A stretch of 64,000 bases of DNA from Fulvivirga marina. Its GTDB lineage: Bacteria > Bacteroidota > Bacteroidia > Cytophagales > Cyclobacteriaceae. The first letter of the stretch is position 1; each line of letters opens with the position of its first letter. This document shows, piece by piece, positions 49,037-57,392 of this stretch. A program made the position numbers and the translations under genes. Where the stretch lies: the NCBI RefSeq assembly GCF_016775155.1, contig NZ_JAEUGD010000066.1:282832-346831 (forward strand). Direction: 5' to 3'. The notes below the pieces were generated by a model. The model was not told the DNA's origin and made no database searches. It saw only the letters and a program-made list of their open reading frames with translations.

Positions 49037-52000
49037 TTCTCAACTATAAGCTGGTTTACTTTCATTGGCTTCACCACTACCGCAGATTGATTATTTCGCG
49101 CGAAAATGTATGCTGTCTCTCCTCCAATTACAACTGGCATTATTTTTCTCACCTGCCCTTTAATTTTCAAAGTACCCAGTTTACCGATAGCAAATTCTCC
49201 GTTTTCATCTATTGACAGCAGGCTTCCATAACTAGCATCATAACGCCCCATCTCCACATTATTATTGAAGAAATTGCCTGCTAGTATAACATCTTGGCTA
49301 TCTTCTGTAACATTTACTTCTGCTGCTGCATTTATGGTTGAAAATTGAAGGGTTGACGGCAATGGTTTCATTTCGAATTTCAAATCTCCCGTATTTTCAA
49401 AGTAGGCGTTTTCCAATGTATTTACCTGTAAAAGCTCTGCCGTCCGGATCTTATCCTCTCCAAATAATTCTGAGATGGAAGCCGCTGCAAAATCCTGTGC
49501 ATACAGATAATTTTTCCTGAGAAAAGGCATCTGTTTTGTCAATTCAAAGTAATTGGCAAAAGGTATTTCGCGCCCATCTAAATAATACGTCAACACCTGA
49601 TCCACTTGACCGTTACCATCAAAATCCTGCACATAAAGACTTAAAGGCTGATCATATGTAGGATTGAATCGTGTATTTTCCCCAGCATTACCGGCAAGTA
49701 TGTCTATGTCTCCATCTCCATCGAAATCCTGAGCTGAAACAAATTTCCACCAGCCAGTATGGTTGCTGACAGCCTGCTTCTTAAGCTGCTGTCCATCATT
49801 TAAAAACAATGTAACCGCACCCCACTCCAAAGCCAGCACCAAATCCTGGTCGCCATCCAGATCCACATCAGTCCACTCTCCATTTTTTACTAAACCAACT
49901 TCCTCAAGATCTTTGGCATATGTTAGGGTAACATCTGTAAACTGCCCATTGCCCTTGTTAAGAAATAAGTAGGATTTGGGTATCTTACCGTAGTTGTTAG
50001 GGACTGCACGTCCTCCGAAAAACAGATCTACCAATCCATCCCCATTGATATCCGCAGGTAATACACATGAAGCGGTTAAGTAGGCTCCTTCCAATGTAAT
50101 CCGCTGGTCAAAATTACCATCTCCGGGATTAATATAGATTCGTTGTTTCAGATACTCTGATTCTCCCCAGTACTCATTGCCTCCTGAAGCCACAACCAAG
50201 TCCAGGTCGCCATCATTGTCTATATCAACAAAAACCGCATCAACATCTTCAAAAACATTATCCTTTTTAATTGATTCAGGTGTTTTTTCTATAAACGTCC
50301 CATCTTGTTGCTGCAGGTAAATAGCACTTTCATTACGTTTGGAAGACCCAAAAAACACATCCTGGGTCCCATCACCATTGATATCCCCGACTGCCAGCGC
50401 AGGCCCCTCCGTAGAGACCATAAAGGGTATAAGCCTTTCTCTATCAAATTCAACAAAAGGATTTTCCTCATGCTGAAAATTGATATTGGTCTGTTTGGTA
50501 ATATCAAAAAACTGCACTTGTTCCTTTTCCTTCTCAGACCTTACATGATACTTCGGTAAAGTATTTTTGTACCTAACCGTATGCGTCCCGTCATATTTAA
50601 AACCTGTTACTTTCTCATAGCTACCATCAGGCCAGATAACTAAAACAGAATCAACTGACAATGTATCTCCAATACCTATATGGCTCACTGGCTCCATTGA
50701 TGATTGAAAACCCCTTACCGGGTAGTTTTCATATACCAGTTTCTCCTTGCCCTTATAAACTATAGTTTTTGTGCCAATTCCATAAGTATTTTTACCTCCT
50801 CCATCAAATCTTAGTCTTAAATAATGGTTATTTCCAGAGGCATTCTCAATGGTTAAATTCTTATAGATAAAAGGTTCATCATCAATATTATTGACAACAA
50901 TATCAAGGTCGCCGTCATTATCAAGATCAGCATAAGCAGCACCGTTAGAATAGGTGTTAGTATTATTTTTAATGGTTTCCTCCTGATCTTCAAATTTTAA
51001 ATTCCCATTATTCTTAAGAAACTTATTGGGAAGCTTGATTTGAGGTATTTTATCAATCAGTACCAGGTCTTCCTCATTTGCCCTGTTGGCCTGTGTTTTC
51101 CATCTGTGATCTTCATTATTCTCTCTGAAGTTGACATAGTCGATATCATTCATCCGCCGGGGAATGCCGTTGCTAACAAAAAGGTCCTTGAATCCATCAT
51201 GATCAAAATCCATAAATAAGGATGCCCAGGACCAGTCAGTGGCGTGTACCCCTGAATACATGCCTATCTCACTAAATGTACCATCACCGTTATTTAGTTG
51301 AAGGTTATTTCTGGCAAACTGCACCTGATATCCATACTTGAGCTTAAAGTCAAAGATGGAATAATCATCTTCACCTAAAGAGCTTTTGAGTATTTGAGGG
51401 TCATATGGTTGCATATCCAGTGAGAATATATCATTATACCCATCATTGTTAATGTCGGCCATATCAACTCCCATTGAAAAACGACTGGTGTGCATAATCT
51501 GACTATTCAGAACTTCATTGAATGTACCATTACCCTGATTTAGATAAAGATAATCGTTCTCATGAAAGTCATTACCAATGTATATGTCGGGTAAACCATC
51601 TCCATTGATATCTCCGGTTGTGATCCCCAACCCATAGCCAATCACCAAGCTATGAATACCAGAAGCTTCTGTCACGTCCTGATAACTACCATTCTCATTC
51701 CTATAAAGTTTATCTCCTGATGTCGGATGCACCTTTCCTATAAAGGATTCTCGCTCTCCAAAAGTCCCGTTTTCATGCACTGAATGGTTGAGTTGGTAGA
51801 TGTCCAGATCACCATCCTGATCATAATCAAAAAATGCCGTCTGGGTGGCAAAGCCAACAAAGTCAAGACCATATTGCTCTGCCTGCTCTTCAAATACAGG
51901 ATATCCATTATCAACTCCTTTGTTGATGTATAGCAAGTTTCTTCCCTTTAATGTCTTAAAATCTCCTACTTGATTTACATATATATCCAGCAAACCATCT

Positions 52001-52377
52001 CCATTGATATCAACCACGGAAACCCCGGTAGACCAGCCTCCTGCACCATCCACTCCAGCTTTAGCAGTAATGTCCTCAAACTTCATGTTTCCAATATTCA
52101 AAAACAGCTTGTTAGCTCCTTGATTACTGGCAAAATACAGGTCTACCCGACCATCGTTATCGAAATCGCCGGCACCAACACCGGCACCATTAAAGAAGTA
52201 CATGTAACTAAATACATTGAATTCATTGGTCTGTTCCAGCCTATTTTCAAAATCTATACCTGTAGCGTCTTTCCTCAGTAACTCAAACTGATATTGTGTT
52301 TTATCTGTCTGTTCACACCCTGAAACAAAACACAACACTACCATCACGTACAGCGGGAAAAAAAATCTCAACATCAC
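49033..52377 (-). CDS. FG-GAP/VCBS repeat lipoprotein with ASPIC/UnbV domain (second copy)
   Basis: 1114 residues with a lipoprotein signal (VVLCFVSGC). Many calcium-binding FG-GAP repeats with the D-x-[DN]-x-[DN]-G-x-x-D core (DFDNDGRVDLYFAS, DINGDGLLDIYVNQ, DYDQDGDLDIYQLN) form a predicted beta-propeller, with an ASPIC/UnbV segment midway (SVLVIWPDGSYEKV). Such proteins often accompany SusCD pairs and probably bind glycans or help form a surface complex. It is clearly homologous over its length to the neighbour upstream (52389-55712), 11 bases away, so the two are an old tandem duplication. Confidence 0.92.
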   Translation of the reverse strand: MMLRFFFPLYVMVVLCFVSGCEQTDKTQYQFELLRKDATGIDFENRLEQTNEFNVFSYMYFFNGAGVGAGDFDNDGRVDLYFASNQGANKLFLNIGNMKFEDITAKAGVDGAGGWSTGVSVVDINGDGLLDIYVNQVGDFKTLKGRNLLYINKGVDNGYPVFEEQAEQYGLDFVGFATQTAFFDYDQDGDLDIYQLNHSVHENGTFGERESFIGKVHPTSGDKLYRNENGSYQDVTEASGIHSLVIGYGLGITTGDINGDGLPDIYIGNDFHENDYLYLNQGNGTFNEVLNSQIMHTSRFSMGVDMADINNDGYNDIFSLDMQPYDPQILKSSLGEDDYSIFDFKLKYGYQVQFARNNLQLNNGDGTFSEIGMYSGVHATDWSWASLFMDFDHDGFKDLFVSNGIPRRMNDIDYVNFRENNEDHRWKTQANRANEEDLVLIDKIPQIKLPNKFLKNNGNLKFEDQEETIKNNTNTYSNGAAYADLDNDGDLDIVVNNIDDEPFIYKNLTIENASGNNHYLRLRFDGGGKNTYGIGTKTIVYKGKEKLVYENYPVRGFQSSMEPVSHIGIGDTLSVDSVLVIWPDGSYEKVTGFKYDGTHTVRYKNTLPKYHVRSEKEKEQVQFFDITKQTNINFQHEENPFVEFDRERLIPFMVSTEGPALAVGDINGDGTQDVFFGSSKRNESAIYLQQQDGTFIEKTPESIKKDNVFEDVDAVFVDIDNDGDLDLVVASGGNEYWGESEYLKQRIYINPGDGNFDQRITLEGAYLTASCVLPADINGDGLVDLFFGGRAVPNNYGKIPKSYLFLNKGNGQFTDVTLTYAKDLEEVGLVKNGEWTDVDLDGDQDLVLALEWGAVTLFLNDGQQLKKQAVSNHTGWWKFVSAQDFDGDGDIDILAGNAGENTRFNPTYDQPLSLYVQDFDGNGQVDQVLTYYLDGREIPFANYFELTKQMPFLRKNYLYAQDFAAASISELFGEDKIRTAELLQVNTLENAYFENTGDLKFEMKPLPSTLQFSTINAAAEVNVTEDSQDVILAGNFFNNNVEMGRYDASYGSLLSIDENGEFAIGKLGTLKIKGQVRKIMPVVIGGETAYIFARNNQSAVVVKPMKVNQLIVEK

Positions 52378-52388
52378 TATTTCTGATT

Positions 52389-55300
52389 TTACTTACTATT
52401 TAGTTTAAGGAATACCGGTTTGTCATTATTTCTCATCACAAGTATTTGCTCAACACCTCCAATGCTAATTCCTGAAAATTGACGCACATCTCCTTTGATA
52501 AAAAGACCGGATTCAGCACTATCTACTACTCTAAATCCACCATTACCATTATTTATGAGTACCTGTCCATAACTGGCATCCAGTTTCGAAAATTGAGGCA
52601 GAAAGGCTGAATTATTTCCACCCAGGATCAGATCAGTAAAACCATCCTGGTTTATATCTGTAGCATAAATGCTATTTACACTAGATAATTGTGTTTTTGC
52701 AGGAAGTGAGATTATTGAGAAATTACCTTTACCATCATTTAAAGCCACTGATGATTTAAACCATTTCCCTTCTCTGACCGTGGCCTTTTGTAAAACTTCT
52801 GTCGCAAACAAATCCTGAATAGACTTATCTGCAAACTGAGAATGTTTTAAGTTTTGCTTTTTCAGGCTGGCAATCTGCTGGGTCAATTCTCTCTTCAAGT
52901 GTATACTTACATCTTTCCCATTAATATTTCGTGTGAGAATCTTATCCACTGTTCCATTATCGTCAAAATCATGTACCCATAGCTTTGCGGGATTATCAGA
53001 TGTACCTGTAAAATAAAAATTCTCTCCCCTGTTACCCAGGATGAGATCCAGGTCTCCATCTTGATCAATATCTGCCGGTACAATAGTATTCCACCAACCG
53101 CTATATTCTGTCATCCCGGTAACAAACTCTTTTAGCTTTCCTTCTGTAATCTCAAACACCATAGGATACATCCACTCACCTACAATAATCAGTTCATCTC
53201 TTCCATCTCCATTAATATCTGAAAGCGATGCATCAGTAATCATTCCCAGAGATTTAAGCTTAGGGGCCTTTTCAGCAGTAACATCTGTAAACTTACCAGC
53301 TTCATTCTGATAAAGGTAGCTTCGGGGGGAGATGCCATAATTGCCAGGAACACTCCTGCTGCCCACAAACAAGTCAAGATCTCCGTCAGCATCAAAGTCT
53401 AATGGAATAGCGACAGCAGTATTATAACCATTATTAGGGAAGGCTCCTCCAAACAATTCAAAATTACCCTCTCCATCGTTAAGATAGAGGCGGTCTTGCA
53501 TAGCGGTAGCCCCTCGATAATCATGATTACCCCCTGATCCAACAAAAAGGTCCGGATCTCCATCCCCATCGGCATCAAAAAAGCGAGCTGCCGTATCTTC
53601 AAAGTACGCACCTTTCTCCAGCGACGCTTGTTCCGAACGATCAAGGCCGCCTTCACTTTGTATATAAAGCTGCCCAGCCTGTCGGTATGCTCCACAAATG
53701 AAAACATCTTCAAGACCATCACCATTCACATCGGCAATTGCTGCTTTAGGGCCTTCTCGACTAAGCATTCTTATCACAAGTCCCTCTTTATAAAAGTCTA
53801 CAAAATCATCTTCTTGGTGCGATTCAAAGCCAGTAGAATCTATGTGATACCATGTGCCTCCCTCGACGGTAGCTGTGGAATAACCTTTAACTTTTTCTAT
53901 CCCTGTCTGATTAACAGTAAGCAGTGTATCGACAGTTGATGGCTTAATAATGGAGCTAGTCTGATCTGGCCAGATAATTTGTAATGAGTCAACCTTATCT
54001 ATCCCCCCCAACCCAAAGATCATATTGTAATCAACAGATGATTGAAATCCACGAGATGGCATAAGCTCTGAGCTAATGACTCCTTCCTTATGATATAAAG
54101 TTAGTTTGGCTCCGATAGCGTAACTGTTAGCACCTGAACCCTTTAGGTTAACTTTCAGATAATGGCTATCCGTAGTTTCCTGCGTATTATTCCTAAAAAT
54201 AAAAGCCTCCTGATTAACATTATTGACCACCAGATCAAGGTCTCCATCATTATCTAGATCACCATAAGCAGCACCGTTGGAAAAGGAAGGCGTATTTTCA
54301 GCGTCCTCAGAAACATCAGCAAACTTCAAATCCTTATTATTCAAAAATACTTTATTTCTGATCGGGTTAGAAGGCATTTTGCTAATGATGTTATTAATAT
54401 CATTCTTTCCTCCTGCCAATGCCATTTTCTGGATCATTTCATTAGCAAAAAAATCTATAAAGTCCTGATCGGTAACATCATGATAAATGCCGTTGCAAAC
54501 ATATATATCGCGATACCCATCATTGTTAATATCAAATAAAAGAGCTCCCCAGCTCCAATCTGAAGATGAAACTCCGCTGTAGTATGCCACCTCACTAAAG
54601 CTGTTATTTCCGTTGTTGAGTTGCAGGGTATTTTGCATATACTGATGGTAAAAATCCCTGTCAAGTTTAAGCTCATAAACACTATAGGGCTCAAATGATG
54701 AAGTAGATTTCAGCCTTTCATCATTGTCAGGTAACATATCAGTAACAAAGATATCAGGCTTACTATCGTTATTAATATCAGCCATATCGGCCCCCATTGA
54801 AAAGGCACTGATATGTCCCATTTGGTCTTTTATACGCTCTTTAAAAGTACCATCCTTCTGGTTGAGATAGAGGTAGTCCCGTTCAAAAAAATCATTGGAG
54901 ACATAGATATCTTCCCAATTATCACCATTGACATCTCCTACAGTAATCCCTAACCCAAAGCCAATGAGACTGTTATATATTCCCGCCTCTTTGGTTATAT
55001 CAACAAACTTCCCGCCTTCATTTTTAAGAAATTTATCCCCACCTCCTTTCAAAAAGTCTTTTACTGGCCACTCATCTGCCGGCACCTCCCGCTTATTACT
55101 ATAGTTGAGAGTATTTACTGGCATAAAGCTGTTATTGAGGATATAAGCATCCAGATCACCATCCTTATCATAATCAAAAAAAGCTGCATGAGTTGTGTAA
55201 CCATTTTCATCTAGTCCATAACCTACCGCTTCTTCAGAAAAGGTAAGGTCACCATTATTAATGAATAACTCATTCTTTTGATCACTTCCCTTTCTGTACC

Positions 55301-55712
55301 CTGCATTACAAACGTAGATATCCAAAAAGCCATCCGCATTAATATCAACCAGCACGACTCCTGTACTCCATTTATCGGCACTGGCCACACCGGCGGTAGT
55401 AGTTATATCTTCAAACTTTAGGTTTCCTTTATTAAGGTAAAGCTTATTTTCACCCATGTTACTGGTGAGGTAGACATCCTGTAGCCCATCATTATTAATA
55501 TCTCCAATGGCTACACCTCCTCCGTTATAGAAATTACGGTATAGGAAGATGTTGAAGTCCGTAGTATTTTGAACATTATTTACAAAATCAATTCCGGTAT
55601 GCTCTTTATTTACTTTCTCAAATACCCACTGCCGGTTAGTTTCAGAAGATTGGCAAGCAGGAAACATGGATAGTACTATTAAGCAAAAGATTAGGTTGGT
55701 AGAAAATTTCAT
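52389..55712 (-). CDS. FG-GAP/VCBS repeat lipoprotein with ASPIC/UnbV domain (first copy)
   Basis: 1107 residues from the ATG at 55712, which begins a clean lipoprotein signal (MKFSTNLIFCLIVLSMFPAC); an ATG 12 codons upstream is disfavoured. Repeats such as DINNDGLQDVYLTS, DINADGFLDIYVCN and DYDKDGDLDAYILN carry the calcium loops, and SLQIIWPDQTSS marks the ASPIC/UnbV part. Same order of parts as the next gene, but diverged. It follows SusD after a hairpin terminator (55778-55808), so it may be expressed at lower level than SusCD. Surface role in glycoside binding is inferred. Confidence 0.92.
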   Translation of the reverse strand: MKFSTNLIFCLIVLSMFPACQSSETNRQWVFEKVNKEHTGIDFVNNVQNTTDFNIFLYRNFYNGGGVAIGDINNDGLQDVYLTSNMGENKLYLNKGNLKFEDITTTAGVASADKWSTGVVLVDINADGFLDIYVCNAGYRKGSDQKNELFINNGDLTFSEEAVGYGLDENGYTTHAAFFDYDKDGDLDAYILNNSFMPVNTLNYSNKREVPADEWPVKDFLKGGGDKFLKNEGGKFVDITKEAGIYNSLIGFGLGITVGDVNGDNWEDIYVSNDFFERDYLYLNQKDGTFKERIKDQMGHISAFSMGADMADINNDSKPDIFVTDMLPDNDERLKSTSSFEPYSVYELKLDRDFYHQYMQNTLQLNNGNNSFSEVAYYSGVSSSDWSWGALLFDINNDGYRDIYVCNGIYHDVTDQDFIDFFANEMIQKMALAGGKNDINNIISKMPSNPIRNKVFLNNKDLKFADVSEDAENTPSFSNGAAYGDLDNDGDLDLVVNNVNQEAFIFRNNTQETTDSHYLKVNLKGSGANSYAIGAKLTLYHKEGVISSELMPSRGFQSSVDYNMIFGLGGIDKVDSLQIIWPDQTSSIIKPSTVDTLLTVNQTGIEKVKGYSTATVEGGTWYHIDSTGFESHQEDDFVDFYKEGLVIRMLSREGPKAAIADVNGDGLEDVFICGAYRQAGQLYIQSEGGLDRSEQASLEKGAYFEDTAARFFDADGDGDPDLFVGSGGNHDYRGATAMQDRLYLNDGEGNFELFGGAFPNNGYNTAVAIPLDFDADGDLDLFVGSRSVPGNYGISPRSYLYQNEAGKFTDVTAEKAPKLKSLGMITDASLSDINGDGRDELIIVGEWMYPMVFEITEGKLKEFVTGMTEYSGWWNTIVPADIDQDGDLDLILGNRGENFYFTGTSDNPAKLWVHDFDDNGTVDKILTRNINGKDVSIHLKRELTQQIASLKKQNLKHSQFADKSIQDLFATEVLQKATVREGKWFKSSVALNDGKGNFSIISLPAKTQLSSVNSIYATDINQDGFTDLILGGNNSAFLPQFSKLDASYGQVLINNGNGGFRVVDSAESGLFIKGDVRQFSGISIGGVEQILVMRNNDKPVFLKLNSK

Positions 55713-55777
55713 AGCTCTAATGTGAATCCAAAACAGGTTATAACGCAATATGCCTTCCCTTTAAGTTAAGGATTTTC

Positions 55778-55808
55778 AAAAAAAAGGCCACCCAAAAAGG
55801 ATGGCCTT
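55778..55808 (-). terminator. intra-operon terminator/attenuator after SusD
   Basis: On the minus strand, arms AAGGCCA (plus 55802-55808) and TGGCCTT (plus 55784-55790), with extra TCC/GGG-type pairing around a T-rich loop, run directly into eight T. It lies 20 bases past the SusD stop and would reduce transcription into the VCBS, GH65, haloperoxidase-like and trehalase genes. Confidence 0.8.
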
Positions 55809-55827
55809 GGGAGAAATATTTTATGAA

Positions 55828-57366
55828 TTAATAGCCTGGGTTTTGCTCCAATTCAGGGTTTGTAGAAATAGCCTCTGAAGGTATAGGAAACAAAAGTCTG
55901 GTTTTATCAGACGGTGAAGGCTTTTCCTGCCAGGTACCGAGGAACGAATTAAATCGAACCAAATCGTTTCTTCTCCAACCTTCCCAATATAATTCCCGGC
56001 TTCTTTCATCAAGTAGATCCTGCTCAGAAAGGCTTACTAATGTAGAAGCTCCCCGGATGGTTCTTAGTTGATTAACTATATCTAAGGCTGTTTCTCCAGA
56101 TGTTCCACCTCGCATGATTGCTTCTGCTTTCATAAGCAATGCATCGGCATATCTCAAGAACACAAAGTCATTATCCGGAGCATCACCTTCAGTAGTAAAA
56201 TCAGGTGGATACTTAATGGCTCTAATCCCTGTTACTTCAAGATTGCTACCTGTCTCCAACAAGTTAAAGTCTTCTGTAAAAACTAATGGATTACCAGCCC
56301 TGTCTTCAAGAGGATTTCCATCTACATCGTACTGCTGACCAACCAACAACCCTGCATTCAAACCACTTCCGTTAGAGGCTAAATAAGGCAGGTCGGTATG
56401 TAATCTCTGATCACCTTGCTCGAATCTATTGTACAAATCACTCAATGCCACAAAACCATTCCAACCACTTGGGTTCTGATTATAATGTAAGGTCATAAAC
56501 CAATAAGCCCTGGCATTACCTGCAGCACCACCACTTGTGTTTTGAGAAACAAAAATTAACTCATCTGATGCATTACCGTTATCCGGTATAAAGTTATCGA
56601 AATAATTTGCGTCCAGATTACGACCTGTTATACCATCCACATATGCTATAACCTTATCCATATCAGCTGCGGCAAAGTTATAAGGCCCTTCCTCAGCTCC
56701 ACCTTCTGCATCAGTCGCAGCATAAACAGCCTTATTTAAGTAAAGCTTTGCCAATAGAGCACGAGCTGCATTTTGTGTAGCCAGTGCTGGTTCATCAGTA
56801 TCTGTTGGCAAGTCATTTAAAACGGCCTCCAGCTCCGAGATAAGAACTGCTGAAGCTTCTCCTCTTGTCAATAATTCAGAAGGAGGGTTTAAAAGGTTTT
56901 CATCACATGCCCTTCTGGGTATCTTTCCAAAGTTATCCAATACAAGAAAATCATTAAACACCCTTAGGAAAGTAGCTTGGGCAGCAACAGATCCTGTTGC
57001 ACCGCTACAAAGCACCTGTTGTGCATTAAAGGCATTTCTGTTTAATGTTCTCCAAGCATTATTAATAAAAGCATGGGCTGTTGTCCATGAATGACGGTGT
57101 AAAACACGCCAAATACCAGCATCATCCCAATCACGGCCGCGGGTAGGTCCTGCCATTTCATCAGTAGGATGTTCTGTTAAAACCAGCAGGTTATCTTGAC
57201 TCTGAAGGTCTCTCAAGTTACCATATGCTCCGTTCAAAAGTTGTTGAACATCCACATCAGCATCAGGGCCTTCAGCAATACCATCGTTAAGTTCTTCCTC
57301 CAAGTCGCTGCACCCAAAGGTGAGGAAAAGAGAAATTATCAAAATATAAGAAAATAAAGTTTTCAT
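55828..57366 (-). CDS. SusD/RagB-family nutrient-binding lipoprotein
   Basis: 512 residues from the ATG at 57366 (MKTLFSYILIISLFLTFGC, lipobox Cys19); two upstream in-frame ATGs up to 57384 are possible. SusD fold: N-terminal SusD-like TPR part with LLNGAYGNLRDLQSQ and ARALLAKLYLNKAVYA, then the RagB part with DFVFLRYADALLMKAEAIMRGG, DERSRELYWEGWRRNDLVRF and the C-terminal LFPIPSEAISTNPELEQNPGY. It forms the lid of the SusC transporter and captures the substrate at the surface. Only 26 bases after SusC. Confidence 0.96.
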   Translation of the reverse strand: MKTLFSYILIISLFLTFGCSDLEEELNDGIAEGPDADVDVQQLLNGAYGNLRDLQSQDNLLVLTEHPTDEMAGPTRGRDWDDAGIWRVLHRHSWTTAHAFINNAWRTLNRNAFNAQQVLCSGATGSVAAQATFLRVFNDFLVLDNFGKIPRRACDENLLNPPSELLTRGEASAVLISELEAVLNDLPTDTDEPALATQNAARALLAKLYLNKAVYAATDAEGGAEEGPYNFAAADMDKVIAYVDGITGRNLDANYFDNFIPDNGNASDELIFVSQNTSGGAAGNARAYWFMTLHYNQNPSGWNGFVALSDLYNRFEQGDQRLHTDLPYLASNGSGLNAGLLVGQQYDVDGNPLEDRAGNPLVFTEDFNLLETGSNLEVTGIRAIKYPPDFTTEGDAPDNDFVFLRYADALLMKAEAIMRGGTSGETALDIVNQLRTIRGASTLVSLSEQDLLDERSRELYWEGWRRNDLVRFNSFLGTWQEKPSPSDKTRLLFPIPSEAISTNPELEQNPGY

Positions 57367-57392
57367 AGTAATTAACATTTTCATGATCTAAC

